7,185 nucleotides of DNA from Limnohabitans sp. (GCA_021731425.1 JAKFXJ010000196.1:1-7185); one strand, 5' to 3'. Positions 1 to 5,774 are shown, numbered from the stretch's first letter. Program-made: numbers and translations. The notes: generated by a model not told the origin, from the letters alone.

Positions 1-66
1 CTGGGCATGGGCGCCGTAGCGTTTGTTGGCGGTCTTGCCACCATTCGGCGACGATATTCGTTTTGA
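1..66 (+). CDS. C-terminal tail of an unidentified, possibly membrane-bound protein (partial)
   Basis: The first frame is open from the window edge to a TGA at 64-66. It gives a short glycine- and alanine-rich hydrophobic stretch (GMGAVAFVGGLA) followed by a basic end (RRRYSF). That pattern fits a last membrane helix with a positively charged cytoplasmic tail. The other two forward frames give a quick stop or a composition unlike protein. Only 21 codons are visible, so the family cannot be named; a sulfur-transport (YeeE/YedE-type) protein would fit the neighbourhood, but that is a guess. The third codon positions are less GC-biased than in the genes downstream, which weakens the call. It would end 30 bp before the rhodanese start, a spacing compatible with one operon. 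Confidence 0.3.
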   Translation: MGMGAVAFVGGLATIRRRYSF

Positions 67-96
67 CTGATATTACCTGACGAAGTGGAGCCCATC

Positions 97-561
97 ATGC
101 GCTTTCGAACCCTCGCTCTTGCCGCCGCCACCGCTTGCAGCTTGCTGTTGGCCCCAGCAGCCCACGCTGACAACAAAGCCATTGCCACCGACGAGATGGA
201 GGCCTATCTGGAATTCGTGGACTACGGCGGCGGTGTAATTTTTGCCGAGCAAATTCCCAAAGACGAATGGCCCAAGATGGTGGTGATCGATGCGCGTGAC
301 CCGGCGCAATTTTCCAAGGGGCACATTCCTGGTGCCATCAACTTGGACTGGCGTCAGGTACTGGCCAAGCGCAACACCATTCCCAAAAACAAGCCTGTGC
401 TGATTTATTGCAACACCGGGTCGCTGTCGGCCCAGGCCGGTTTTGCGCTGCGCGTGGCGGGATGGGAGAACGTGCGCATCTTGCAAGGTGGCATGACTGA
501 GTGGCAGGCCAAAGGCGGCTTTGACGCGGCGGCCAAAGCCGCAGGGCCAGCTAAGCATTGA
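97..561 (+). CDS. Exported single-domain rhodanese (sulfurtransferase)
   Basis: A 154-residue protein. The ATG at 97 is preferred over the in-frame GTG at 85 because GGAG (87-90) sits 6 nt upstream as a ribosome-binding site, and the signal peptide then starts directly. Residues 1-24 form a Sec signal peptide: basic MRFR, a hydrophobic core, and an AHA cleavage motif before D25, so the protein should act in the periplasm. The rest is one rhodanese domain: the CH2A-like stretch VIDARDPAQFSKGHIPGAIN (about residues 64-83), then the active-site strand VLIYC with the presumed persulfide-carrying C105 and loop CNTGSLS, then a WENVRILQGGMTEW end. Rhodaneses move sulfane sulfur from donors such as thiosulfate or persulfides to thiols or cyanide. 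The loop lacks the arginine of the common CRxGxR form, so its donor or acceptor may differ. The downstream genes suggest a role in sulfane-sulfur metabolism. The fold and export are well supported; the substrate is unknown. Confidence 0.9.
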   Translation: MRFRTLALAAATACSLLLAPAAHADNKAIATDEMEAYLEFVDYGGGVIFAEQIPKDEWPKMVVIDARDPAQFSKGHIPGAINLDWRQVLAKRNTIPKNKPVLIYCNTGSLSAQAGFALRVAGWENVRILQGGMTEWQAKGGFDAAAKAAGPAKH

Positions 562-641
562 GGCCTTTGGTTTTGGGGCCATGCATGGCAAAGACCGTGA
601 GGGCTTGCGATGGATCAAACGGGTAGATTTCACGACCGCAA

Positions 642-669
642 TTGTCACTATGCCCATCATTGAGATAAC
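642..669 (+). promoter_or_regulatory. Candidate sigma70-type promoter upstream of the peroxiredoxin
   Basis: TTGTCA at 642-647 matches the -35 consensus at 5 of 6 bases. GATAAC at 664-669 matches the -10 consensus at 4 of 6, with a 16-bp spacer. Transcription would start near 675-677, at the left edge of the inverted repeat at 671-695. That would give a leader of about 90 nt before the peroxiredoxin ATG at 769. The gap to the rhodanese gene (207 bp) is long enough for a separate promoter. The call rests on motif matching by eye only. Confidence 0.35.
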
Positions 670-670
670 T

Positions 671-695
671 CATACCCAATACCTTCAGGGGTATG
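671..695 (+). promoter_or_regulatory. Inverted repeat CATACCC-N11-GGGTATG, operator-like, with an ATACC-N6-GGTAT core
   Basis: CATACCC (671-677) and GGGTATG (689-695) are perfect 7-bp inverted arms separated by 11 nt. A second, tighter symmetry shares the right arm: ATACC (679-683), TTCAGG, GGTAT (690-694). The left ATACC motif therefore occurs twice in direct repeat. The repeat lies in the gap upstream of the peroxiredoxin, at or just after the predicted transcription start, where a repressor site would block the promoter. The ATACC...GGTAT layout resembles sites bound by CsoR/CstR-family repressors, whose persulfide-sensing members control sulfur-detoxification genes. That link is inference; no such regulator gene is in this window. 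Confidence 0.4.
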
Positions 696-768
696 TACAG
701 TTGACCCTGTCGATTGAATAAATCTCTCGATTTCGAAAACTGATAGTCAACCTCAAAGGAAGCCCGCC

Positions 769-1395
769 ATGTCCATGCCCCTCATCAACGAAGCTGCTCC
801 CGCCTTCAGCGCCAACACCACCCACGGCCCCCGAAGCCTCGCCGATTACAAAGGCAAGTGGCTCATCTTGTTCTCTCACCCTGCCGACTTCACACCTGTA
901 TGCACCACCGAGTTCATCGGTTTTGCCAAGCGTGCCGAGTTGTTCAAGAGCATGAACTGCGAATTGCTTGGCCTGTCGATTGACAGCATCTATTCGCACT
1001 TGGCCTGGATGCAAAGCATTCAGAACAACTTCGGTGTGGAGATTCCCTTCCCCATCATCGACGACATCAAGATGGAAGTGGCCCAAGCCTACGGCATGAT
1101 CCACCCCGGCGCTGCAGACACCCAAGCCGTGCGTGCCACCTTCTTCATTGACCCCGAAGGCAAGCTTCGCGCCATGGTGTACTACCCCATGAGCAACGGC
1201 CGCTCGATCGAAGAGTTTGTGCGTTTGTTGCAAGCCATGCAGACCAGCGATGCCCACAAGATCGCCACCCCTGAGGGCTGGACGCTTGGTTGCGACGTCA
1301 TCGTGCCACCACCCAAAACACCCGAAGCCATTGCCAAGCGCAAAGGCGAGGGTTACGCCATGAAGGACTGGTATTTCTCGACCAAGTCCCTGTAA
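769..1395 (+). CDS. Peroxiredoxin, Prx6/archaeal-type, probably 1-Cys
   Basis: A 208-residue thiol peroxidase that would reduce hydrogen peroxide, organic peroxides or peroxynitrite in the cytoplasm; no signal peptide is present. AAGGA at 756-760, 8 nt before the ATG, supports this start. The AhpC/TSA thioredoxin-fold domain covers about residues 5-155. It contains the motif PADFTPVCTTE, with P38, T42 and peroxidatic C45, and a conserved arginine in VRATFFIDPEG (R122). A Prx6-type C-terminal dimerisation segment follows (about 160-208: GWTLGCDVIVPPPKTPE, then GYAMKDWYFS). Archaeal and some bacterial relatives carry cysteines in this last segment as resolving residues; here those positions appear to be M198 and S204. 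The other cysteines are C64 and C175. It may thus be a 1-Cys enzyme or use C175. Its place between a rhodanese and a persulfide dioxygenase-like gene raises the possibility that it also acts on persulfides. Family assignment is firm; the physiological substrate is inferred. Confidence 0.95.
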   Translation: MSMPLINEAAPAFSANTTHGPRSLADYKGKWLILFSHPADFTPVCTTEFIGFAKRAELFKSMNCELLGLSIDSIYSHLAWMQSIQNNFGVEIPFPIIDDIKMEVAQAYGMIHPGAADTQAVRATFFIDPEGKLRAMVYYPMSNGRSIEEFVRLLQAMQTSDAHKIATPEGWTLGCDVIVPPPKTPEAIAKRKGEGYAMKDWYFSTKSL

Positions 1396-1405
1396 ATTGA
1401 AGGTT

Positions 1406-1435
1406 CGCCCCCTTGCCGCCCAGCGGCAGGGGGTG
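1406..1435 (+). terminator. Strong GC-rich hairpin between peroxiredoxin and MBL genes, without a U-tract
   Basis: CGCCCCC (1406-1412) pairs with GGGGGTG (1429-1435, one G-U pair), and TGCCGC (1414-1419) pairs with GCGGCA (1423-1428). The loop is CCA, with a single bulged T at 1413, giving a 13-pair stem that begins 10 nt after the peroxiredoxin stop. It is followed by TGCCAAGG rather than a run of Ts, so it does not look like a full intrinsic terminator. A partial terminator, or a 3'-end stabiliser of the peroxiredoxin message that lowers readthrough into the next gene, is more likely. The pairing is seen directly; the role is inferred. Confidence 0.5.
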
Positions 1436-1473
1436 CCAAGGACCTTTGTTGATCCACTGCCAAGGAAGTTACC

Positions 1474-2367
1474 ATGCGTTCAGCCCACATGCACATCGAA
1501 TCGTTTTTTGATCCGGCCACGTTCACCTTCAGCCACATCCTGGCCGACCTGAGCACCCGGCAGTGCGCCTTGATTGACAGCGTGCTGGACTACGACCCCA
1601 AGTCGGGCCGCACCAGCACCGCCAGCGCCGACCAGTTGGTGGCGCGTGTGAAGGCGCTGGACCTGCGTGTGTTGTGGATTTTGGAGACACATGTGCACGC
1701 CGACCATTTGTCGGCCGCGCCCTATTTGCAAAAGCAGCTGGGCGGCCAATTGGCCATTGGTTCGCACATCACCACGGTGCAAAACGTGTTTGGCAAACTG
1801 TTCAACGCAGGCACCGAATTTGCCCGCGACGGCAGCCAGTTCGACCGCTTGCTGAGCGATGGCGAGACCTTTCAGATTGGCGCTTTGCAGGTCCAGGCCC
1901 TGCACACCCCCGGCCACACCCCGGCGTGCATGACCTATGTGGTCACAGATGCCAGTGTCGATCCTGCCCGGCAGGTGGCCTTTGTGGGCGACACCTTGTT
2001 CATGCCCGACTACGGCACGGCACGCTGCGACTTTCCTGGGGGCAGTGCCAGCGTGTTGTTCCAGTCGATCCAGAAAGTGCTCAGCTTGCCGGACAACACC
2101 GAGTTGTTCATGTGCCATGACTACCCGCCCGAGACCCGCCAGCCCCAATGCGTGACCACCGTGGCCGAGCAGAAAAAGGCCAATGTGCATGTGCACCAAG
2201 GCGTGAGCGAGGCCGAGTTTGTGGCCATGCGCGACAAGCGCGACGCCACTTTGTCCATGCCCGTGCTGATCTTGCCTTCGGTACAAATCAACATGCGGGC
2301 TGGCCATATGCCGCCACCCGAAGACAACGGCCAGCGTTACCTGAAGATCCCGGTGGACGCTTTGTGA
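1474..2367 (+). CDS. MBL-fold metallohydrolase, persulfide dioxygenase-like (ETHE1/Blh type)
   Basis: A 297-residue cytoplasmic protein of the metallo-beta-lactamase fold. AAGGA at 1462-1466 lies 7 nt before this ATG; the next in-frame ATG (1489) is less well placed. Metal-site motifs appear in order: THVHADH (H73, H75, D77, H78), HTPGHT (H144, H148), FVGDTLF (D173) and MCHDY (H215). The segment GTARCDFPGG (181-190) is typical of the persulfide dioxygenase branch, in which one Fe(II) is held by two His and one Asp, and glutathione persulfide is oxidised to sulfite and glutathione. The C-terminal 50 residues, ending in an RAGHMPPPE...RYLKIPVDAL pattern, match the longer Blh-type proteins rather than the shorter human ETHE1. 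No rhodanese domain is fused, unlike CstB; a separate rhodanese lies upstream. The stop overlaps the SulP start, so the two are probably translated together. A glyoxalase II-like thioesterase is the main alternative. Confidence 0.88.
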   Translation: MRSAHMHIESFFDPATFTFSHILADLSTRQCALIDSVLDYDPKSGRTSTASADQLVARVKALDLRVLWILETHVHADHLSAAPYLQKQLGGQLAIGSHITTVQNVFGKLFNAGTEFARDGSQFDRLLSDGETFQIGALQVQALHTPGHTPACMTYVVTDASVDPARQVAFVGDTLFMPDYGTARCDFPGGSASVLFQSIQKVLSLPDNTELFMCHDYPPETRQPQCVTTVAEQKKANVHVHQGVSEAEFVAMRDKRDATLSMPVLILPSVQINMRAGHMPPPEDNGQRYLKIPVDAL

Positions 2368-4103
2368 GTTCGGCACTTCAGCGCTGGTTTCCCATTCTGG
2401 ATTGGGGGCAGCGTTACAACCGCTCACTGCTCACCGCTGATGGCGTGGCCGCTGTGGTGGTGACGCTGATGCTGATTCCGCAAAGCCTGGCCTACGCGCT
2501 GTTGGCGGGCTTGCCCGCGCAGGCGGGCCTGTACGCCAGTATGGCCCCCTTGGTGCTGTATGCCTTGATGGGCAGCAGCGGCACTTTGGCTGTGGGGCCT
2601 GCGGCGGTGACCTCGCTCATGACGGCGGCCAGTGTGGGCGCGGTGGCGGCGCAAGGCAGCGTGGCTTACACCGAGGCGGCTTTGATGCTGGCCCTGCTCA
2701 GCGGGGCCATCATGCTGCTGATGGGCGCGGCGCGGCTGGGATTTTTGGCTAACTTTTTGAGCCACCCGGTCATCTCGGGCTTTGTCTCGGCGTCGGGTTT
2801 TTTGATCGCGGCCAGCCAGCTCAAACATTTGTTGGGTGTGCCCCTGCGTGGCGAGAACCTCTTGCAGCTGCTGCCGCAGCTGTGGCAAAACTTGTCCAGC
2901 CTGCATGTGCCGACCAGTGTGATGGGGCTGGGGGCTTTGGCTTTGCTGCTGCTGGTGCGCCGTCAGCTCAAGCCCGGGCTCAAGCGCTTGGGGGTGTCTG
3001 CGGGTGCGGCCGATTTGGCGGCCAAGGCGGCCCCGGTGGTGGTGCTGCTCTTGAGCATTGCCTTGTCAGCCGTGTGGCAGTTGGCCGATCAGGGCGTGCG
3101 GGTAGTGGGCACCGTACCGCAAGGCTTGCCGCCGCTCACGCTGCCGGGTGGATCGTCAGATGGCTGGGCCGCCCCATGGGCGCTGGCCCAGGCTTTGTGG
3201 GTGCCCGCTTTGCTGATTTCTTTGGTGGGCTTTGTGGAGTCGGTGTCGGTGGGCCAGTCTTTGGCGGCCAAGCGGCGCGAACGCATCGACCCCGATGCCG
3301 AGCTGCGTGCGCTGGGCCTAAGCAATTTGGGCGCAGGCCTCTCCGGCGGTTTTCCGGTCACGGGCGGGTTTTCGCGCTCGGTGGTCAATTTTGATGCGGG
3401 TGCACGCACGCCTGCCGCAGGCATCTACACCGCTGTCGGGCTGGCGCTGGCGGCTTTGTTCTTGACGCCTTGGCTCTTTCATTTGCCCCAAGCCACCTTG
3501 GCCGCCACCATCATGGTGGCCGTGCTCACCTTGGTCGATGTCGGGGTGTTTGCCCGCACTTGGCATTACGCCAAGGCCGATTTCATTGCCTTGTTGCTGA
3601 CCTTTGGTCTGACCTTGACGGTGGGAGTGGAGGTCGGGTTGATCGCGGGCGTGAGCGCCTCTGTGCTGTTGCTGCTGTACCGCACCAGCCGCCCGCACAT
3701 CGCGGTGGTGGGGCAGGTGCCGGGCACAGAGTATTACCGCAATGTGCTGCGTCACGCCGTACTGGAGCAGCCGGGCATTTTGGGCCTGCGCGTGGACGAA
3801 AGCCTGTACTTTGCCAACGCCCGTTTCCTTGAAGATACCATCGCGGCGCAAGTGGCTGCGCGGCCAGGTGTGCGGCATGTGGTGTTGCAATGCTCGGCGG
3901 TCAACGACATTGACGCCAGCGCACTCGAAAGCCTGGAAACCATCAACGCCCGCTTGCAGGCTTCAGGTGTGCAGCTGCACCTGTCCGAGGTCAAGGGCCC
4001 CGTGCACGACAGGTTAAAGCGCAGCCATTTTCTTGCGGAGTTGAGTGGTCAGGTGTTCCTGACGCACCATCAGGCAGTGCAGGCCTTGACGCCGGGTGTC
4101 TGA
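2364..4103 (+). CDS. SulP/SLC26-family anion transporter with STAS domain
   Basis: A 579-residue inner-membrane permease. The GTG at 2364 overlaps the previous stop (GTGA), has GGTGGA at 2352-2357 6 nt upstream, and places the conserved N-terminus (DWGQRYNRSLLTADGVAA) correctly; longer readings of this frame run deep inside the MBL gene. Residues about 22-440 are a hydrophobic multi-span transport domain with the family motifs IPQSLAYALLAGLPAQAGLY (38-57) and LAVGPAAVTSLMTAAS. Residues about 445-560 form the cytoplasmic STAS domain, including VVLQCSAVNDIDASALESLE, where S519 is at the loop that is phosphorylated or nucleotide-binding in relatives. The family moves sulfate, bicarbonate or other anions, usually with protons or sodium. 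Coupling to a persulfide dioxygenase-like gene suggests a sulfur oxyanion; the Calvin-cycle genes downstream leave bicarbonate uptake open. The sequence does not decide the substrate. Confidence 0.93.
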   Translation: MSSALQRWFPILDWGQRYNRSLLTADGVAAVVVTLMLIPQSLAYALLAGLPAQAGLYASMAPLVLYALMGSSGTLAVGPAAVTSLMTAASVGAVAAQGSVAYTEAALMLALLSGAIMLLMGAARLGFLANFLSHPVISGFVSASGFLIAASQLKHLLGVPLRGENLLQLLPQLWQNLSSLHVPTSVMGLGALALLLLVRRQLKPGLKRLGVSAGAADLAAKAAPVVVLLLSIALSAVWQLADQGVRVVGTVPQGLPPLTLPGGSSDGWAAPWALAQALWVPALLISLVGFVESVSVGQSLAAKRRERIDPDAELRALGLSNLGAGLSGGFPVTGGFSRSVVNFDAGARTPAAGIYTAVGLALAALFLTPWLFHLPQATLAATIMVAVLTLVDVGVFARTWHYAKADFIALLLTFGLTLTVGVEVGLIAGVSASVLLLLYRTSRPHIAVVGQVPGTEYYRNVLRHAVLEQPGILGLRVDESLYFANARFLEDTIAAQVAARPGVRHVVLQCSAVNDIDASALESLETINARLQASGVQLHLSEVKGPVHDRLKRSHFLAELSGQVFLTHHQAVQALTPGV

Positions 4104-4182
4104 GACTTGGAGTTCTTAGCCCACTGAAGTTGCACTCAAACACCGTTGAGACCTCCCCAACTGACCAGAGTCCGGAGGCTGG

Positions 4183-4260
4183 GATTGAGTTATTGGTGCA
4201 TTGAGAAGAGATTTGATTAAGTAATAACTTAATTAACTCATTACCAATATTGAATTGTCC
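4183..4260. promoter_or_regulatory. AT-rich palindromic island in the gap before cbbY, likely promoter/operator region
   Basis: The 212-bp gap 4104-4315 holds no gene. Within it, 4181-4260 is about 30% GC by hand count, and 4201-4250 about 22%, against a clearly GC-rich surround. It contains an imperfect palindrome at 4213-4236: ATTAAGT, a 4-nt centre, ACTTAAT, extended by TT/AA with one mismatch. It also has further short arms: TGAGTTA (4186-4192) with TAACTCA (4234-4240), and TATTGGT (4191-4197) with ACCAATA (4243-4249). TTGAGA (4201-4206) and TTGATT (4213-4218) are possible -35 boxes, but no well-spaced -10 stands out. cbb operons are usually driven by the LysR-type regulator CbbR, so a LysR-type site is possible. 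The symmetry is seen; the function is inferred. Confidence 0.4.
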
Positions 4261-4281
4261 TGAGCTTCGGTCCTTCTTAAA

Positions 4282-4313
4282 GTGGAGCCCTTCTTCCTCA
4301 CGAAGGGCTCCAC
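4282..4313 (+). promoter_or_regulatory. Perfect 12-bp hairpin enclosing the cbbY ribosome-binding site
   Basis: GTGGAGCCCTTC (4282-4293) and GAAGGGCTCCAC (4302-4313) are perfect inverted repeats with an 8-nt loop. The stem ends 2 nt before the cbbY ATG at 4316. The only purine-rich sequence at a workable distance from that ATG, GAAGGG (4302-4307), is the base-paired right arm, and the other one (GTGGAG) is in the left arm. When folded in mRNA the stem should hinder initiation of cbbY. There is no T-run after it, so a terminator for the SulP message is less likely. It may be an attenuating or protein-bound leader element. Confidence 0.6.
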
Positions 4314-4315
4314 CC

Positions 4316-5041
4316 ATGCTGCAAGCACTGATTTTTGATGTCGACGGCACCTTGGCCGACACCGAAATGGCCCATTTGGCGGCGTTCAACCACGCTTTCG
4401 CCGAGATGGGGCTGGACTGGCGCTGGGATGTGCCGCTGTACACCCGCTTGTTGGCGGTGTCGGGCGGTAAAGAGCGCATCAAGGCGTATTGGCAAACGCT
4501 GGAGACCCAGCCCAAGGACATCACGGGCGCTGGCATGCAGGAGACCATTGACCATCTGCACGAGATCAAGACCGCCGCTTATGAGCAAGCTGTGCAAGAC
4601 GGTGCGGTGCAGATGCGCCCGGGGGTGCTGGCGCTGCTGTCGGCCGCCAGTGCGGCCGGGATGCGCCTGGCCATTGCCACCACCACCTCGCCTGTCAACA
4701 TCGCGGCCTTGCTGCGCCAAGCCATCGGGCCGGACTGGCAGCTGCACTTTGTGGTGATCGAAGATGCCTCGACCGCGCCACGCAAAAAACCCGACCCGAT
4801 GGTCTACCAGCAAACCCTGGCCCGCCTAGGGCTTGCGCCTGAGCATTGCCTGGCGTTCGAGGATTCCGAGAACGGCTTGCGCGCGGCCATGGCCGCAGGT
4901 CTGCCCACGGTCATCACGCCCAACGATTTCACTGCCGAGCACGATTTCAAAGGCGCATTGCGCATTGTCCCCAGCCTGCAGGGCGTGGGGTTGGCGCAGT
5001 TGCGCGAATGGCACCACACCGCTTTCAAGGCCACCGCATGA
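4316..5041 (+). CDS. cbbY: CbbY-type HAD phosphatase (xylulose-1,5-bisphosphate phosphatase-like)
   Basis: A 241-residue cytoplasmic HAD-superfamily hydrolase with a helical cap. The ATG at 4316 gives the family's usual start ([17 protein letters not shown]); an upstream TTG extension would translate the hairpin. Motif I is DVDGT (nucleophile D8, acid/base D10), motif II is the T-rich AIATTTSP (119-126), motif III is KKPDP with K158, and motif IV is FEDSENG with E182/D183. The cap holds VSGGKERI (48-55), typical of CbbY. In Rhodobacter and plants CbbY removes xylulose-1,5-bisphosphate, a misfire product that inhibits RuBisCO. The following rpe, fbp and phosphoribulokinase genes give the Y-E-F-P order of cbb operons, which favours CbbY over beta-phosphoglucomutase or phosphoglycolate phosphatase (Gph/CbbZ). 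The last codons overlap the rpe start by 4 nt (ATGA), indicating translational coupling. Confidence 0.9.
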   Translation: MLQALIFDVDGTLADTEMAHLAAFNHAFAEMGLDWRWDVPLYTRLLAVSGGKERIKAYWQTLETQPKDITGAGMQETIDHLHEIKTAAYEQAVQDGAVQMRPGVLALLSAASAAGMRLAIATTTSPVNIAALLRQAIGPDWQLHFVVIEDASTAPRKKPDPMVYQQTLARLGLAPEHCLAFEDSENGLRAAMAAGLPTVITPNDFTAEHDFKGALRIVPSLQGVGLAQLREWHHTAFKATA

Positions 5042-5724
5042 GCCCCGTCCGCATTGCCCCCTCCATTTTGTCCGCCGACTTTGCCCGTTTGGGCGAAGAG
5101 GTCCGCGCCATTGAAGCCGCTGGCGCGGACTGGGTGCACTTTGACGTGATGGACAACCATTACGTGCCTAACCTCACCATTGGCCCACTGGTGTGCGAGG
5201 CGATCCGCCCGCATGTCCAGATTCCGATCGATGTGCATTTGATGGTCGAGCCGGTCGATGCCTTGGTGCCTTTGTTTGCCAAGGCCGGGGCCAACATCAT
5301 CACCTTTCACCCCGAAGCCAGCCGCCATGTTGACCGCACTTTGCAAATGATCCGCGACCACGGCTGCAAAGCGGGCCTGGTGTTCAACCCGGCCACCCCG
5401 CTGGAGTGGATGGACCATGTGATGGACCGCTTGGATGTTGTCTTGCTCATGAGCGTGAACCCTGGCTTTGGTGGCCAAAAATTCATCCCCTCGACCTTGC
5501 CCAAGTTGCAAGCGGCCCGCCAGCGCATCAACACCCATGTGGCTCGGGGTGGCCAGTCCATCGTGCTGGAAGTGGACGGCGGCGTGAAGACCGACAACAT
5601 CGCCCAGATCGTGGCGGCCGGTGCCGACACCTGCGTGGCAGGCAGCGCTGTGTTCGGTGCACCCGATGCCGATGGCGGCTACCGGGGTGTGATGCAAGCC
5701 CTCAAGCAAGCCGCTGTGGCTTGA
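5038..5724 (+). CDS. rpe: Ribulose-phosphate 3-epimerase (CbbE)
   Basis: A 228-residue TIM-barrel enzyme that interconverts D-ribulose 5-phosphate and D-xylulose 5-phosphate in the Calvin and pentose phosphate cycles. The ATG at 5038 overlaps the cbbY stop and gives the standard N-terminus ([14 protein letters not shown]). Metal and catalytic residues are visible: HFDVMDN with H34 and D36, DVHLM with H67, and LEVDGGV with D180; D36 and D180 are the expected acid/base pair. Phosphate-binding loops are NPGFGGQKF (141-149) and AGSAVFG (201-207). The length is normal for the family and no lesion is seen. Its position between cbbY and fbp matches cbbE of cbb operons, so here it most likely serves ribulose 5-phosphate supply to phosphoribulokinase. 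Whether it is the cell's only rpe copy cannot be told from this window. Confidence 0.97.
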   Translation: MSPVRIAPSILSADFARLGEEVRAIEAAGADWVHFDVMDNHYVPNLTIGPLVCEAIRPHVQIPIDVHLMVEPVDALVPLFAKAGANIITFHPEASRHVDRTLQMIRDHGCKAGLVFNPATPLEWMDHVMDRLDVVLLMSVNPGFGGQKFIPSTLPKLQAARQRINTHVARGGQSIVLEVDGGVKTDNIAQIVAAGADTCVAGSAVFGAPDADGGYRGVMQALKQAAVA

Positions 5725-5774
5725 GTCAGATTCCGAGTTCCCGAATTTTTACAACTTCAGAGAGTGTTGACCCC

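Noticed and set aside
83..93. 11-bp match (AAGTGGAGCCC) shared with 4280-4290, seen as a possible shared leader element
   Set aside because: Several 11-bp repeats are expected by chance in 7 kb; the two sites differ in context, one being a plain ribosome-binding site and the other a hairpin arm.
97..168. Lipoprotein signal in the rhodanese (Cys at residue 14)
   Set aside because: The cysteine is within the hydrophobic core without a lipobox, and an AHA signal peptidase I site follows.
701..706. TTGACC as a -35 box for the peroxiredoxin
   Set aside because: No acceptable -10 hexamer is found 16-18 bp downstream; the TTGTCA/GATAAC pair upstream fits better.
521..721. Small + strand frame of 66 codons between rhodanese and peroxiredoxin
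   Set aside because: It starts inside the rhodanese gene, has no ribosome-binding site or motif, and overlaps the promoter and operator-like repeat.
2148..2363. Upstream extension of the SulP reading frame
   Set aside because: It lies wholly inside the MBL gene, encodes an arginine-rich stretch unlike SulP N-termini, and the GTG at 2364 gives the conserved start.
1480..2427. Long minus-strand open frame (315 codons) opposite the MBL gene
   Set aside because: It mirrors a GC-rich + strand gene with clear metal-site motifs. Its product is His/Gly/Gln-rich with no recognisable domain.
4250..4315. TTG-initiated extension of cbbY
   Set aside because: It would translate the 12-bp hairpin and add 22 residues not typical of the family; the ATG at 4316 starts directly at the HAD motif I strand.
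5406..5774. Upstream extension of the fbp frame
   Set aside because: It runs through rpe in another frame and has an arginine-, glycine- and cysteine-rich shadow composition.
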